Shown here piece by piece: positions 20,786 to 32,740 of a stretch of 64,000 bases of DNA. Within the stretch, counting starts at the first letter, position 1, and each line of letters begins with the position of its first letter. The notes under the pieces are model-generated. The model worked only from the letters and a program-made list of their open reading frames with translations, had not been told where the DNA came from and searched no databases. Source of the stretch: Erythroxylum novogranatense. Lineage: Eukaryota; Streptophyta; Magnoliopsida; Malpighiales; Erythroxylaceae. Made by a program: the position numbers and the translations under genes. The stretch is from NCBI GenBank assembly GCA_029891385.1, contig CM057233.1, positions 11,907,460 to 11,971,459 of the forward strand, in the 5' to 3' direction.

Positions 20786-21404
20786 GTGAAGATACACCAG
20801 ATGTTGACAATGTTCGAAGCACTAGTCTCAATGCAACAATAGCTTTTAGCATTGTAGAGAATAAGACTTTGATTCTTGGGGCATCAATTGGAAGTCTGAC
20901 TTTGCCCCCCTCCTCCTCCAGCATATTTTACATGGTACACTCTTCCTCCAGGACATCCTTGTAATAGTTTCACGTTAGCTCCCCCACCTGCTGATAAAAA
21001 AAGAACCGAACCACGAAGTAAGCTGTCTCTTTCTTCATATGCTTTCTCTGTGTTTGCACATTTCAATTTTCTAGAACTTACTAGATATCATTACTGGCTT
21101 TTCTTTGTTCCAAGAAGGCTCGATTAAATGTTCAGTAAATGTTTAATATGTCCATCAATGTTCCTAAAATTTGTTGGTCCTATATAACAACATATCCTGT
21201 GTGCTATCTGCCAGTCGAAGATGTCATTGCTTTAATGCCAAAGGTTCCATCATTTTCTCCAGTACTTAAGAGCTTGACATACATCCATGAGGATCCACTA
21301 AGGAGAGATGGAGAATTCGGAGGTTCGGATTTTGGAGGACACCCTACTCTGAAGCAAAGAAGTGACTCCTATGATATTAGAGAGTCAATGAGTGTGCATT
21401 GCGG
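20786..21404 (+). pseudogene. Fragment of a DUF616 (TOD1/MUCI70-like) host gene
   Basis: Two exon-like parts are visible. The first follows an acceptor TTTTTTCCCAG at 20785 and in one frame reads YTLPPGHPCNSF then APPPADKKRTEPR, ending at a GTAAGC donor at 21018. The second (about 21196-21404) reads VCYLPVEDVIALMPK, then TYIHEDPLRRDG and GGSDFGGHPTLKQRSDSYDI, ending at GTGAGC. These are landmarks of the plant DUF616 family, Golgi-type proteins related to glycosyltransferases. A frame change separates the N-terminal part (EDTPDVDNVRSTSLNATI) from the proline-rich part, and no usable acceptor is seen before the second exon. The rest of the gene is absent. Capture by the adjacent CACTA or loss of an old gene are both possible. 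Confidence 0.7.
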
Positions 21405-21930
21405 GTGAGCAAACAAAATTGATGCAAAACAAGAGGAGAAATTCGTATTATTTATAAGAGAATAAATCAAAGGGGCTTGTGATACTCGCATGGGAGTTTT
21501 TAAGAAAAAGTTTAGATTTTGTATGAATTAGAAATGATAAGAACTTATAATTTCCAAACGAATACTTACTATGTAATTGTTCTCTTATCATATCTATTGA
21601 TCCTATGAAATATGCGAATATGTTTAATGCTTCTAAAAATGTTGATTTTTCATAATTATTTTATTTTATTAGCTAATTGTCATTACACTTTATAAGTGTA
21701 TTATGATATGTTTGCAAATTGTAATTAAATAATATATTGTCTCTGTGTAAGAAATTTTGTGATACATGAATAATTATTAAAATTAATGTTATACTAAAAA
21801 TTGAAGAATTATTAAATAAATAAATAATATTGAATAGTTATTAAACAAATAAGATTTAAAAAATTGTATTTTAAAAAATAATTATTAAAATTAAAAATTA
21901 TTAAATTAATATGATTTTTGAAAAATGGAA
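21405..21930. other. AT-rich stretch, no gene seen
   Basis: The first part would be intron following the DUF616 exon. The rest is very AT-rich, with no frame or recognisable element end. Confidence 0.5.
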
Positions 21931-22275
21931 AAATAATACTTCCGTGACGTTTCCAAAAAATGTCGCGGATACATTCACATTCTGCGACGTTTTAAAAACG
22001 TCACAGAATGTCCAAACTTTTAGTGACATTTTTATAAACATCGTGAAAACGTCGCAGAATGTCCAAACTTTTAGTGACATTTTTATAAACGTCGTGAAAT
22101 GTCAATATTTTCCGTGACGTTTTACATAAAACATTGTGAAAACCTTTTACCTACACCACATTCCGCGACGTTTTTTATGTAATTTTTTAAAACGTCACAG
22201 AATGTATTCTGCAACATTTTTGGACATTCTGTGACGTTTTAAAAACGTCACAAAATGCCTTATTTTCTTGTAGTG
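21931..22275. mobile_element. CACTA terminal region (one end only)
   Basis: The stretch ends TTTTCTTGTAGTG at 22275, a CACTA terminus. It is filled with direct and inverted copies of TTCTGCGACGTTTT / AAAACGTCACAGAAT, the type of subterminal repeat to which CACTA transposase-related proteins bind. No matching left terminus was found, and the three bases after the end (AAA) have no visible partner. The element is therefore truncated or its left end is degraded. Confidence 0.75.
21995..22096 (+). repeat. 51-bp tandem duplication in CACTA subterminal region
   Basis: Units start at 21995 and 22046 and contain CAGAATGTCCAAACTTTTAG followed by TGACATTTTTATAAAC. They differ at a few bases. Confidence 0.85.
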
Positions 22276-22373
22276 AAATAATGTATTTATACTGAAAGCT
22301 AGGTTTTCGGGTAAGTTGGTACGATTTCATGGGTGTGCATGTTAACCCACAGTCGTGAATGACCTGTAAGTGT

Positions 22374-22457
22374 AAGTCGACTTGTACCATGTGTAAGTCG
22401 ACTTATGCTTGTTTCTAGATCGATAAGTCGCCTTGTTCACCAAAGGTAAGTCGACTT
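22374..22457. repeat. Cluster of AAGTCGACTT palindromes
   Basis: Perfect decamers lie at 22374, 22395 and 22448, with a one-base variant (AAGTCGCCTT) at 22425. Spacing is 21, 30 and 23 bp. Each is usually preceded by GT or AT. The arrangement matches the palindrome arrays in the LTRs of other elements here. Confidence 0.85.
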
Positions 22458-22481
22458 ATGGAAGTCCAAGCATCGTTAGAT

Positions 22482-24380
22482 TGTTAGAGTAATGCCCTAA
22501 AGGCAATCCCTTTAGCTGCTTTTTATTCAAAGTCGTGTATAGACTTTATGAATAAATAAAGAAAGGCATATTTCATTAATTTTATATTCATGAATGTGTT
22601 TATGAATTGATTGGATCTTTAATCTAATTAATGAAGTCCATGATATATGACATAGCATGAAGGAAATTATGATGTGATCAAACCATCGAGATTCCTATCA
22701 TGTGCAATTATGTCAAGATTCAAATTCTCCTAGTCATAGGATTAATGAGATCGACATCATTAATCCCATGACTAGCACATGTCATATTCCTTGATTGGAT
22801 CAGCAAGGATCTCGTAAACCGTAAATATGAGATATTTAGAGTTGATATGTGGATGCTTACTAGCGGTAGTAAGTACATTGGATGACCCGCCATGAGATCC
22901 TCACATGGATATCTTCTTCTAGTGTCGTTGATAATCTCATCATAAGAATGGTGCAAGTATCCTTAGACTTGAGGTACTCAAGGATATCTTGGATACCGAT
23001 TCGTGCTTTGACTTCATTCCTTGTTGCCTTCCGAGGTCGCGATAGGGTGGTGCTTGGAGTACACTGAGGTATTCAAGGTAATTGAGTAGCCAATAAAGGA
23101 TTCACCACTTCGGATTAGCGTAAAAGATACCCATGGCCTCTTGTCGGGATCATTACTTGTAAGGTGGCCAAGAATATGTCATGAAGAGTGTCCTCATTGA
23201 CATATGGAGTAATGAGTCCTAGGACGAGAACTAATATCACTGGGCTAGACTCACCTAGTGAGAGTTGACACTTTGACCATACTCATAACCAAGTGGGGTA
23301 TAGGACGGTGAAAGGACTAATTGCACCAGAATTGTCATGGAATGGTTCGTGATCCGTTCGTGATGAATTCATCAAACCGATTACTTTCCGGTCAATTGGG
23401 GGTCATGATGTGTTGCTAGACGCCGCTCATAACTTGCTCAGATTAATTGCTAATCTAAGTGGCCAACATAATCGGGAACCTAAAGGGTCACACGCATAAG
23501 AGTGATTCAGAGAATCTGTAAATAGTATTGGACTGAGTTCCAATTATGGAGAACATTAGGATTAAATGGATCCCGATGAGATCGAGATATGTCCCGATGA
23601 GATCGCGACATCGATATTGCTGAAAAAGATTTCCGGGGGTTTTTCCCATACCGGGACCCGGTAGGACCGACCCCAGTATGACTGGACCACTTTAGCAATA
23701 TATATATATATATATATGATTAATTAATTAAATAATTAATTAATATATATATATGTTATGCACGTGGGATGGAGAAGATGGAAGAATCTTCCATTTTAAG
23801 CTTAGTCATCATGCTTAGTCATCAATTCCATTAATGACTAAAAGACAAACAAGAAAGATGAATGAAGTGATACTCGTTGGTGAAAAGGAAGAGAGGATAC
23901 GATCCTCATCTGATCTTCATCTATGAGAAAGGCTTATGGAGAAAGAAAAGATGATGGTGATCGTGGATTGAAAGAGAAGAAGTAAGGTTTTTGAGAAAAA
24001 CCAAAGCTTTCATCTTCTCCATCGATTCTTCATCTTCTCCTTCAAGATTTTCAAGCTTCTCCTCCATCATTTTCAAGCTCTCCAAGACAGAGGTAGGGTC
24101 TAGCAGCCTTTACTTTGTTCTAGCTATTCCCGGGTCAAAGGGGTTTGTCCCGGTTAGGTTTTCTGATCTCTGCGTGGATACCTTTAGAGATAGTCTCTAT
24201 TGGCTATTCAGTTTGAATCTTCATCTGCATACATAGATCCTGGCCTTCGGGAAGGTCCCGGTGACAAAAATTTTTATTTTCCGCACCTTGTACATGTGAT
24301 GTACATCCCGGGATTTTCCTATATGACCTCCTTGAGCCTCCTTTACATGGGCATGTATCATGCCCATGACACATTTTTCA
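22482..24380 (+). repeat. Noncoding LTR-like block
   Basis: It starts TGTTAGAGTAATGCCCT and ends CACATTTTTCA, followed by TGGTGGTAAGAGATCG, which faintly resembles a Met-tRNA primer site. The composition (GGGTCACACGCATAAGAGTG, CGTTCGTGATGAATTCATC) is of a kind I associate with noncoding LTR elements repeated in many dicots. I cannot name the family. No target duplication was found (TAGAT left, TGGTG right). No coding frame is credible. Confidence 0.45.
23697..23756. repeat. (AT)n / (TTAA)n low-complexity tract
   Basis: About 20 bp of TA repeats are followed by TTAATTAA-type sequence and a second TA run. It is strongly self-complementary. Confidence 0.9.
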
Positions 24381-26108
24381 TGGTGGTAAGAGATCGAAAA
24401 ACTCATGCATGGCTGTGAGCCACTGTTCTTGTCTCCTCTTTTTTTAATCCTTTTTCTTCTTGCTTTATGAAGACAAATGACTGTGAATCTTAAGAAGATG
24501 GTTCAAATTTTGTACTTTTGACTCACTTTAGCTCTTTCACCTTTGAATTGTACCTAAAATCAAATATGAACTAAGTGAATATCTTAAGCATTTATATCAT
24601 TAATCACCAAGTGATATAGAATAAATGTATAATCAATTAAACATAAATCAAACATGAAGGTAATTTAATTGGTGACTGTAAGAATGAATGGTGATTGCAA
24701 CCAATGAAGGTTCTATTTTTCGTATTTCGTTCTTTAAATATATCAACCTATTTATGAGCATAGTAGTTCTACAATTCTCATATACTTCTTTTTCTTCTTT
24801 TTTTTAGGATGGTGATCATTAGGAGTGGACAAGGAGGTACTTCATGAAGAATTTTGGATTGCTCGTACATATTGGTTTTGTTTAGTATTTAGATTAATTC
24901 ATTTATTTTGCATATAGAACAGAGGACGATATTATATATGAATATTTTAGCCAATGATTGTTTTTGTTTTGTATTTTAAATATGTTAAAAGGTTGAATTT
25001 TCCAAGTTTGTGTGGTCTATATATCATATATAAATGTTTTTTTGTCATTTATATTTGATAGCATGTTCTCAATTATGACAAACTTTAATATCTATATATT
25101 TCTTTTAATGTATATATGGATGTTGTCTACGTAATAACAAGAGTTTGATTTTACGTTAAATAGAATAATTGTTTCTTTTATTATTACAAAATTATTTCCT
25201 AAAAATTCTCTTTGTGCCTTATAAAGAATTCAAAATGTAGCAATATCTATTTAACATTGATGTTATAGTTTGAAACTAATGTATTGTCTTAGTCAAAACT
25301 TAAAACAACATTTTTATTTTCTTACTTAATAAAAAATTGTTACCTTATACTTATAGCAGCATTATTTTTTGTAACAATATGAATTCTGTTGCCTTAACAA
25401 AAAGACGACGGTAATTATTCTTATAGTTACAGTTTTGTCTATTGCCTAAAGCACTTTTACCTGTATTATACCGATTTTCCTTGTATTTGGAGGGTTTGAA
25501 CCGTGTATTATGTAGCTGCTTTTTTCACTTTTTATTTTTCTTTTATGTCCGCAAAGGGCTCAATGGACCAATGTTGAGTTATACAATAGAGGTCTGAGTA
25601 TAACACTTTCCATTCTTGGTTTCTCTCTACTCCAATGAAGATTTGAAATCAGAGCTAGTAAGCCACTTCCAATGTAGTGCATCATTTCCTCTTCAAATTA
25701 CATTGTAACAAGAAGAAAAGGAAAAGAAAAGAAAAGAGCTCCGAAAGTCTTATGATTAGAACTTTGCGTCCACTTATCATGCGTCCAAGATCCATTGATG
25801 GAGGAAAGTGTTACAACATGCTTCATACCTAAACAGAATGAAACTAAACTATTAGGAAACGAACTTTTCATAAAGCACATGACAAGTTAACACCAGTATA
25901 GCCTGTGAGGATTCTTAACCATTTTCTTTGGTAACTTCTCTCTTTCTCTCTGTGTGTATGTGGGGGTTTATGTGTATCGCGGTCAAAACCATTTTCTGAA
26001 TTCCCAACAGAAATCTAGGTTGTCCCAATGATCCAAAATAAATGACATTATGGAGCCTTGAAACTTGTAGTAGATCCCGTAATACAACGTTTTGGTGACC
26101 CATCGTAG
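24381..26108. other. Intergenic, 3' flank of the DREB2F-like gene
   Basis: No gene, repeat boundary or RNA was recognised. The stretch is AT-rich. The part nearest 26108 would hold the 3' UTR of the DREB2F-like gene. Confidence 0.5.
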
Positions 26109-27002
26109 CTAGAAGTTCCAAATGGAACTTGGGAAAGGCGGCAACTCTGCTTCGACGTCATAAATTTGGAAGGTATGATCATGTGTCTCTTCTACTTGAT
26201 TTTCTCCATTAATCACATGCATATCAATCAGCGAATCCCAGTTGAAACTCTTCTCCGCAATTGCTGCAAGTTCATTACTACCACACAACGATGAAGATTC
26301 AGCAGCTACTGAAAAGTCATTTTCTGTGATATCGTTTTTTTCTTCGGGTTGGTTTTCAGCTCCTTTCAGAATGCCAAGCTGTTGAAGAAACTCATCCAGA
26401 TCAATCTGTGGTTTCTCCACTCTAGTCTTTTCTTCAGGTGGCAATAGCATTTCTACATCTTTCTTCATCGGTATCTGAGGATTCTGATGGTGTGAAATTT
26501 CAATATCTAGTTTATGATCAAGTTTTGATTGATCAGACGTGGAAGCAACATTGTTGGAGGATTGTCCAATAACCCCATTTTTCTTGAGTTCTTGAAGCCT
26601 CTGATGAATAATATGGACACTCGGTTGTGCATGTATGTTAAGCAACGTGCTTGAAGAAGGAAACATGGAAATGAAGTTGCTGGAGGGAATCCATTTGAAC
26701 TTCTGGGATTTGTGCTGAAGAGAATTGGAGTTAGGTAGAAGATGAGGAAGGTTCAGATAAGCTTCAGGGCCATACAATCTCCTAGCAGCCTGGTCATAGG
26801 CCATGGCAGCTTCTTCAGCAGTGGAGAAAGAGCCCAACCAAAGTCTGGTTCGTTTCTTGGGCTCTCTTATTTCAGCCACCCATTTTCCCCAAGTTCTTTG
26901 TCGAACACCTCGATACTCGCACATGGCGTTTTGAGGGCCACCTTTGCCTCTTGTAGGGCCTTTTCTCCATGGCTTCAATGGTGACTTTCTGCAACCTTCC
27001 AT
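26109..27002 (-). CDS. DREB2F: DREB2F-like AP2/ERF transcription factor
   Basis: This is a 297-residue protein without introns in the coding part. The basic N-terminus ([12 protein letters not shown], residues 12-23) is a likely nuclear localisation signal. One AP2 domain follows at about residues 30-86 ([19 protein letters not shown] ... [19 protein letters not shown]). WVAEIRE has the Val and Glu that distinguish DREB from ERF types, predicting binding to the dehydration-responsive element. The CMIII-like [14 protein letters not shown] leader is typical of group A-2 (DREB2), and the short N-terminus best fits DREB2F. The C-terminus is acidic, with [12 protein letters not shown] and a final [12 protein letters not shown] that could activate transcription. 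I chose the Met at 27002 because the upstream 14 codons follow a splice-acceptor-like TTACCTTTCCCAG. The frame is open and undamaged; it is the only such host gene here. Confidence 0.93.
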   Translation of the reverse strand: MEGCRKSPLKPWRKGPTRGKGGPQNAMCEYRGVRQRTWGKWVAEIREPKKRTRLWLGSFSTAEEAAMAYDQAARRLYGPEAYLNLPHLLPNSNSLQHKSQKFKWIPSSNFISMFPSSSTLLNIHAQPSVHIIHQRLQELKKNGVIGQSSNNVASTSDQSKLDHKLDIEISHHQNPQIPMKKDVEMLLPPEEKTRVEKPQIDLDEFLQQLGILKGAENQPEEKNDITENDFSVAAESSSLCGSNELAAIAEKSFNWDSLIDMHVINGENQVEETHDHTFQIYDVEAELPPFPSSIWNF

Positions 27003-27425
27003 TGCAGTTTCCTGGGAAAGGTAATATACGCAGATAGTAGCCAAAGATAGTAAACTGAGCGAATGTGAGAGTGAGGAGCGAGTGCCAAATTAAGTATGGC
27101 GCGGGATCATGTAGAGAGTTGAAATGCTGAATTGGTCTTATTTAGTTATTGCTTTCACGTTTAGACAAAAATCTGATCATGCTCATGTGACCATTGGCTA
27201 ATGAGAGATAATTAATGAGTTGCTCTTGTAGTTTCAAATCCTCATAGAAAGAGGAAAAGAAATCTAGAAGCAAATATGATAATTTTATGTTATTTAATTC
27301 TAAAATATTTAATTTAAAAAGTAATTAAATAAATTTAGTAATAATTTTTATGTTATTCTATGAAATTAAAATATGATACTATTATCCTGTATAAACTATA
27401 ATTGCCTAAAATATGTACATCTTTT
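27003..27425 (-). promoter_or_regulatory. Upstream region of the DREB2F-like gene
   Basis: A likely 3' splice site (TTACCTTTCCCAG then GAAACTGCA) lies about 10 bases before the start codon, suggesting a 5' UTR intron. No certain TATA box or donor could be chosen. The region ends at the target duplication of the SINE. Confidence 0.4.
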
Positions 27426-27672
27426 AAACCCTCAAGGGGTGTGACTCAATAGTTGAGAGCGGAGCTTGACTTTGCTTAAGTTCTAGGTTCGATTCCATGT
27501 TAAATTCTCTCAGAAGAGCCCCAGGACGATCGGTGTTTTAATTGTAGATAGAGAACTAGTTGGCCTCAATGATGAGGTGCGCCGCTTGCCCTTTGTGGTG
27601 TGATCATGCGCCAATGAAGACTAAGAGATATCTTCGCTTGGCCGCTTACTTATGTTTCTCAATTAAAAAAAT
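27426..27672 (+). mobile_element. tRNA-derived SINE
   Basis: The 247-bp body carries an RNA polymerase III A-box-like TGACTCAATAGTTGAGAG and a B box GGTTCGATTCC in tRNA-like spacing, and ends in AATTAAAAAAA. It is flanked by perfect 15-bp copies of ATATGTACATCTTTT (27411-27425 and 27673-27687). It is noncoding and depends on LINE enzymes. It lies about 430 bp upstream of the DREB2F-like start codon. Confidence 0.9.
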
Positions 27673-27687
27673 ATATGTACATCTTTT

Positions 27688-28624
27688 TAATGAAATTCAA
27701 ACTTCCAAATATATTCTTTTCAAAGTTAGTGATCTAAATAAAATGGGATATCTATTAAAATATGTAAATGAGTGAAGAGACATGAGATTGCAATGAAGTT
27801 ATGTGAGGGGGAGCCGGCAGGAATTTCTTTGCCTTTTCAGATCACGAGCAAGCTAAGATAACAACTTGGCTGTCTCGTCACCATGATCGTCATCGTCAGG
27901 ACAAGAGCAATACACACCGGAAGAGTGGAAGCAGTGTGAACAATGAATGCTATTAATAAATAGAGAAAAGTCCAGTGCTCAGTTACTCATGCATAATTTT
28001 ACTTTTACCTCGGATTCTATAAGTTTCACATAACGTATATGGTATTTGGCTGTTTCATATGTACACTGATGAGATGAGTATAAATTTTAACCACAGGAGG
28101 AGAACATGTATACACCCACCTCCCGAACATTTTTGGTTTTCACGAGTCCAGTATATATACTTCACATGTTGCTCTGCGCCAATTTCAACTTGATTCCCGA
28201 GACTCCCTTCACCTTTATCCCATGCCATGATAGATTCTTAATACCAACGTCTCTTTCTTACATGTATTACATTCGCACATGCATGTATATTGAGTACCTG
28301 TATACTTGACTTTGAGCACCAAATCCTACTCCAAGCTACACCTTCATGCTTTATTTCTCTTAGAATGATACGTAAGATTTTCTCTATTATCACAGAATAT
28401 ATATAGTTTCTCCTTTTCTTTCCATCCCTGAAAATTTTAATTTGAATCATTTACAAATAAATCATAATTTGTAAAAATATATGGATTGTTATTCCTGAGT
28501 GATATGATTCCAAATTTCTACTAACTTAACATGAATCTATAATCTGAACCGACTGTCAAAAATTAAATGCTTTTAAAGTGATTGTAAGGTTCGTTAAGTT
28601 AGAATTCAGTGAATCAATTGTTGC
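27688..28624. other. Intergenic, nothing recognised
   Basis: AT-rich sequence without a supported gene or repeat. It lies between the SINE and the CACTA element and may include distal upstream sequence of the DREB2F-like gene. Confidence 0.5.
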
Positions 28625-28627
28625 ATC

Positions 28628-31276
28628 CACTACAACAAAAGCATACATTTTGCGTCGTCTAATAGCCATCTTAGAATTCTTTAAGATGTCGCAGCAAACT
28701 ATTAACGACGTCTATTAGAACGTCACAATAGACGTCGTAGATAGTGGGGTAGGTAATGGGTTTCTCCGACGTCTGAGTGAAGACGTCGTAGATGGTATAG
28801 CAATTCTACGACCTTAATGAAAACGTCGAAAAAGTGGCGTATAATTTCCGACATTTGGTGAAAACGTCAAGGATTGTATGAGTTTTAACGACGTTATGAA
28901 GACGTCGCAGAAAATAGAAATTCTGCGACGTCTAATTCAATAGACGTCGTGGATTGTCAAGATTTTATTAAATTATAATTAATTTATAAAAATTTTGGTA
29001 AATTTTGTTAATAATGTTTTAATAAAAATTAGGAATTCATGATTTGTTTTAATTGATATGAATATTGAATAATTTATAATTTGATCAAATTTAATTATTA
29101 AATTTAAATTTTAAATTTTGGGAAAAATTAATTTGAATAAATTTGATTTGTTATTAGCTTTTATTTAAATATGTTTTAAATTTTGGAAACAATTTTATTT
29201 AATTATTTGCTAATTTTAAATTTAACTAAATATTAAAATAATATTTATTTAATAACTATTAAATATTAGTAATGAAATAAATTTGTTTAATAATGCAACA
29301 ATATTTTGAATATATAATCAATAATTATTCATGTATAACAAGACTTGAATACATGCAAACAATTTATTAATTGCAATTTCCGAATATGTCATAAAACGAT
29401 AATTAAAATAAACAAAACGTCATAAGTGTTTAATATATCAAAATGAGTACATGTTTAGTCTGAACGAACATTATGTGTAGAACATAAAAGTTCCAATCGA
29501 TCCTGCATTTCTTTAAATTGTTTAGTCAATTCATCGACTTGAGACTGCAATACTTGATTAGCCCTCTTTGACTCTCGAAGTCTCTTTTTGGTCGAAGTAT
29601 TCCCTTGTGGTCGAGGCCCAATTCTCATGCCAACAATGTAATCTGATCTAGTGCCGAAGACTTTGTCGCACACTTCATCTATTGTCATCGGATGATCTTG
29701 TTCTATTGAATGTGTCATTTCATGACACATTAATTCCTGAAAAAGTAAGAATTAATTACATACACATTGTCATTTAACAAATATTTGTAAATGAACTATG
29801 TACTCACCCATTTTGCTTTGTTTTCGGCAGTTGTCCATTGATCTTTGCTTTCATCATAATGAGTGTGATACCATAGCTTCATCCGGTCACACTCTTCTTC
29901 ATCCCTGTCACTCTGTTGTAAAAAAAAATATTACAAGTAATGCTTTTCATAAAATTTTAAATATCAATCAAAGTAAAATATAATTAAAAAGATGGTAACT
30001 CACAACTACACTTATGGTTGGATTGAAATGTCCTAATTTGAAATGTAGTCCTATGCTTTATTGAAGAAGTATGTATGCTCCATGCACAACCCATTTTATA
30101 TACAACAATTGCTCTAGATTTCTTATTCTTAATATATACATAATCAAAAACCCTTCTCAATAACATATTGGACTAGATTTTATCTAAATGCATTCACTAA
30201 ATTAGATAATATAATAACCTTTAAATCAATTCACCTCATTATATCATTAACTACTTTAAATTATGGGAGCTTAGTCCTTCTTCTTCATTATTCATCTGAA
30301 TTGTCATCTATGCTCCTAAGCTCACATGAATCTTTAAATGTTGAATTTGTATGCATATTTGATATATTATCTGTTGTGACATCTTCTACACCACTATAAA
30401 TAATCTTAGTCACGACCTTTTCACTGACTTCCTCATCAAATATATCTTCAGAATTAGATTAACTATAAACATCAAAATTACTTTCTCTTATCTCACCCTC
30501 ATATGTTGAATCATTAAACAGAGGATGATGTGGCTCCTTGTGAGTCTCAGATGGAAAACTGGAGAATTAATTTTCAAAAAAATAAAACACAAAACACAAC
30601 GCAACTAATAACAATAACTATCTTTATGAACAGAATCGATCACCGTATAAAACTCAATGCAAACCCAAAATAATAAAAAAAAACGACTAACCAATCTTAA
30701 ACCCAGACTAAATCGCCACTTCAATCGACTCAAATACTTACATTACCCGACATTAATCGCAAAACTACTTCAATGACTTACCTCAAGCAATCTCCACAGA
30801 TTCTAAGCGCGACATGCACTCCGACTGGTGATGATAGAGGGTCGACTATAGATTAAGCAATCACCACAGATTCTAAGCGCGACAACAAAAGGAGAGAGGG
30901 AAGGTTAAAATCAGGAAGACGCAAGGGGAGAAACGCAGGGCGGGAGACTACGAAGATGAGAGAGGGAACGAAGGTAGCAGCTAACGTTTGGAAATTTGGA
31001 GATGAGATGACGTCGTCTCAACAAGTGGGGAAGAGGAAATTAATTAAGTGGATCTGGCCTTCCCCGACATCTATTTCTCATAAACGACGTTTAAGAGATT
31101 TTCTGACGTCTTTCTACCAAAACGACGTCAAACACTTTCATTATCCCCGACGTCTTAATACAACGTCGCAGAATCTTCCTTCTTTTATTGACGTTTCTTC
31201 AAACGTCGTCAATACCTCAGACCATTCGCGATGTTTACTTTAAAAACGACGCTAAAAGCCTCCTTTTCTTGTAGTG
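28628..31276 (-). mobile_element. CACTA (En/Spm-type) element, 2.65 kb, perfect TSD
   Basis: The termini are CACTACAACAAAAG and CTTTTCTTGTAGTG, flanked by ATC at 28625-28627 and 31277-31279. A 3-bp duplication is the CACTA rule. Both ends carry several ACGTCG / CGACGT subterminal motifs (28655-28960 and 31005-31255). The interior is AT-rich and holds only a transposase-associated fragment on the minus strand, so the element is non-autonomous. Confidence 0.93.
29455..29920 (-). pseudogene. Plant transposase (Ptta/En/Spm) fragment in CACTA
   Basis: Two exon-like parts on the minus strand are joined by a 71-bp intron (29737-29807) with donor GTGAGTAC and acceptor CTTTTTCAG. The upstream part reads DRMKLWYHTHYDESKDQW. 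The downstream part reads MTIDEVCDKVFGTRSDYI, VGMRIGPRPQG and a C-terminal heptad-like segment (VLQSQVDELTKQFKEMQDRL). This is the C-terminal pattern of the transposase family Ptta/En/Spm (Transposase_24). Such proteins accompany the main CACTA transposase; the main enzyme is absent. An acidic degenerate frame continues upstream near 30250-30560 with stops. Confidence 0.75.
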
Positions 31277-31279
31277 ATC

Positions 31280-32740
31280 CAAAGTGTTAACTTTTTACTA
31301 TTGTTGGTAGACAATGGACCTGGTTAGTTAAAACAGTTACCAATACTTAATTTTTTTAGTTATTTATGTTAAGATATATGTTTGATATCTTATTAATTAA
31401 TTTTGCAAATTTTTTGATAATTGGATTTAGTTGAACTTATGTGGGACTCTTTCAAGATAAGGTTAATTAGTTTTAAAATCCTGATCAAGATGAGATTTAA
31501 TGTATAGCTTATTTTGGAGATAATGGCTATCTTTTTGACAAATGAAGTTCTGTTGTTGTTGTTTTTACGTAAGTTTTGGGGCTGTACTGTTGTCAGTTTT
31601 GTGTGTGAAAATGATGGGCATCTTATGACTTGGCACCTGGGATTTTAAGGTTGTCTTGGATAATAATTGGAAGCCAATTTTGTGGGGATATCATTTTGAT
31701 GTGGTACTAAATTTTCTAGCAAGGATTTCATGACTTTGGTGGCAATTTTAATCATTTATTATGAGTGATTTTGTAACTTCGTATTCTCCAATTTTTGAAT
31801 CATGATTGTGGGTTGGATTGGTTATTGAATGCGTTGAATTTGATAGTTGGTTTTTTTGGCGTTTGTGTGATTCTTTAATGGCTTTTAATTGTTCATGAAG
31901 TGCTAATTGTGTGGTTGTCAGTAGTGAGTTATTGTGTTTGAAAACTCAAAAAAAATTTGTAATTTTTGTAACTATTATTCTTTGTTGATGATGTTATGTT
32001 TCTTGGGCTGATTGGTTATTGATCGTATGAGCTTTGGTGGCTGTCGATAGTGGTGGTGGTGTGCGAAAAATTCTATCAACTATTGTGAATTTTACAGCTC
32101 CGATGTTTACAACGTTTCGGTGAAGAAATATTTATTTTTATTGGTGATTTTTATGCTACTGTGTGTTAGATATGTTGGTGATAATGTTGAAAGACTTTAG
32201 CAGTTTAATTGGTGAACAACTTCCAATCTTTCGTTGTAGAAGGTGGAATTATTAGGGAAGTTATTTTTCTTAACTCAAGTGCATTGTTATGTTCTTTATT
32301 ATTTAATCATTTGTCTTTATTATCAAAAGTTGTTGAGAAAATCCTCTGTTGAGATTAGCAAGAGTCAGTCGTATTATTGGGTGTGATTTACTTTCACAGG
32401 TTGGGAGGACGAGGGATAGTGTCAAGGGTTGAGAGAGTCGACTCAGTAAAACCTTGTATAAAACTATTCTCTTTAGTGAAAGTATTAAGCTGGGTGGGGG
32501 CCCTGCAAACATAGATAAGGTGAGTCGAACTACGTTATCCAATTTTAGGTGTTGATTTATTTTTTTGTATTTGATTTTTTATGTTTTTGTATTTGTCAGG
32601 AAACTTATAGTTGCTGCTATTGATTCATATTTTTTGTGAAACTACATCCTTTCAGATTTTCAATTAGAAACAGAGAAAGGTTCATCGAATCAAAACTTGG
32701 TACGTCAAATTAGTATAAATATGTGTTTCACAATTACAAG
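31280..32740 (+). other. Probable copia LTR/leader, degenerate
   Basis: No open frame is supported. The part around 32400-32560 (AAACCTTGTATAAAACTATT, then GAGTCGAACTACGTTAT) resembles the R/U5 end of copia LTRs. It is followed by a copia gag start at 32741. LTR edges and a primer site could not be fixed. Confidence 0.35.

Noticed and set aside
22482..24380. Naming the noncoding block as a specific copia or gypsy family
   Set aside because: No coding part or TSD is visible, and the primer-site match is too weak.
24806..24850. Splice-acceptor-like TTTTTTTTAG followed by a possible last exon
   Set aside because: The frame closes after four codons and no upstream exon can be linked to it.
26742..26984. 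80-codon plus-strand frame
   Set aside because: It is antisense to the AP2 domain of the DREB2F-like gene.
27436..27500. A functional tRNA gene
   Set aside because: A and B box wording is present but there is no complete cloverleaf. The poly-A end and 15-bp TSD show a SINE.
30956..31243. 95-codon plus-strand frame in the CACTA
   Set aside because: It overlaps the terminal repeat motifs and has no domain; it is chance translation.
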